A stretch of 5,551 nt of DNA from Rickettsia typhi (GTDB lineage: Bacteria; Pseudomonadota; Alphaproteobacteria; Rickettsiales; UBA1997). The notes beneath the pieces are model-generated. The model did no database searches, was not told the DNA's origin, and saw only the letters and a list, made by a program, of their open reading frames with translations. The translations under genes were made by a program, and so were the position numbers. This document shows, one piece after another, positions 5,486 through 5,551 of the stretch. The stretch is from contig CAMDMO010000101.1 in NCBI GenBank assembly GCA_945902255.1, forward strand, positions 1 to 5,551, written 5' to 3'. Numbering within the stretch: position 1 is the first letter of the stretch; every line of letters starts with the position of its first letter.

Positions 5486-5551
5486 GTTAGGTAAGTTTCG
5501 AAATCAGTTTGTCATTACTGATCCAGATACTTGTTATCTAGATGGTAATTC
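5445..5551 (+). CDS. kynU: Kynureninase, N-terminal fragment (runs off right edge)
   Basis: Kynureninase is a PLP enzyme that cleaves L-kynurenine to anthranilate and alanine, and 3-hydroxykynurenine to 3-hydroxyanthranilate, in tryptophan catabolism or NAD synthesis. The ATG at 5445 opens a frame that is open to the edge. It contains ALDAQDELGKFRNQF, then ITDPDTCYLDGNS. This is the family's usual opening, including the conserved YLDGNS just before the expected LG. A TAA at 5433-5435 closes this frame upstream, so 5445 is the only ATG available, and it gives the expected N-terminal length. AAGG sits at 5439-5442, too close to the ATG for an ideal ribosome site. The frame overlaps the end of the alkylation-repair frame by 41 bases in a different phase. 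Its G+C is higher than everything upstream. The PLP lysine and the rest of the enzyme lie outside the window. Confidence 0.75.
   Translation, partial: MERSQAQALDAQDELGKFRNQFVITDPDTCYLDGN

Noticed and set aside
1..5551. CRISPR array, tRNA or rRNA gene, transposase or phage genes
   Set aside because: No regularly spaced repeats, cloverleaf, rRNA-like stretches or mobile-element proteins were seen on either strand.

Overview
The window looks like chromosomal DNA from an AT-rich alphaproteobacterium, probably Rickettsiales-like or from a nearby uncultured lineage. The evidence is low G+C by eye (about a quarter to 40 percent depending on the stretch), an isoleucyl-tRNA synthetase of the long 'eukaryote-like' type found in Rickettsia, a two-subunit-type glycyl-tRNA synthetase beta chain, and an in-frame palindromic element inside a housekeeping gene, a habit best known from Rickettsia. 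A homoserine dehydrogenase gene argues against Rickettsia itself, whose members generally lack threonine biosynthesis. The lineage call is inference.

Layout: bases 1-1684 are the 5' part of ileS on the minus strand, running off the left edge. Bases 1685-1798 are a short divergent intergenic region with two overlapping promoter candidates. Bases 1799-3070 are hom and 3089-5272 are glyS, both on the plus strand 18 bases apart and probably co-transcribed. Six bases after glyS, the first third or so of a DNA alkylation repair gene begins (5279). After about 50 codons its sequence gives way, in another frame, to the start of a kynureninase gene (5445 to the right edge). No stretch over 300 bases lacks a gene.

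The intact core joins amino-acid and translation functions: Hom makes homoserine, the precursor of threonine and, through it, isoleucine; IleS charges tRNA-Ile; GlyS with GlyQ (not in the window) charges tRNA-Gly.

The unusual material lies inside ileS and at both ends. (1) A roughly 77-base double-hairpin palindromic element sits in frame in ileS, and its two hairpins differ only by compensatory base changes. (2) A G+C-rich extra segment carrying Cys and His residues lies before the HIGH motif. (3) Near the left edge the IleS reading frame stops looking like IleS and becomes GNAT acetyltransferase-like. (4) Near the right edge the alkylation-repair frame is cut by a kynureninase start of higher G+C. 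Points 3 and 4 are both within about 170 bases of a window end. They could be real rearrangements or chimeric contig ends, and only read-level data can decide.
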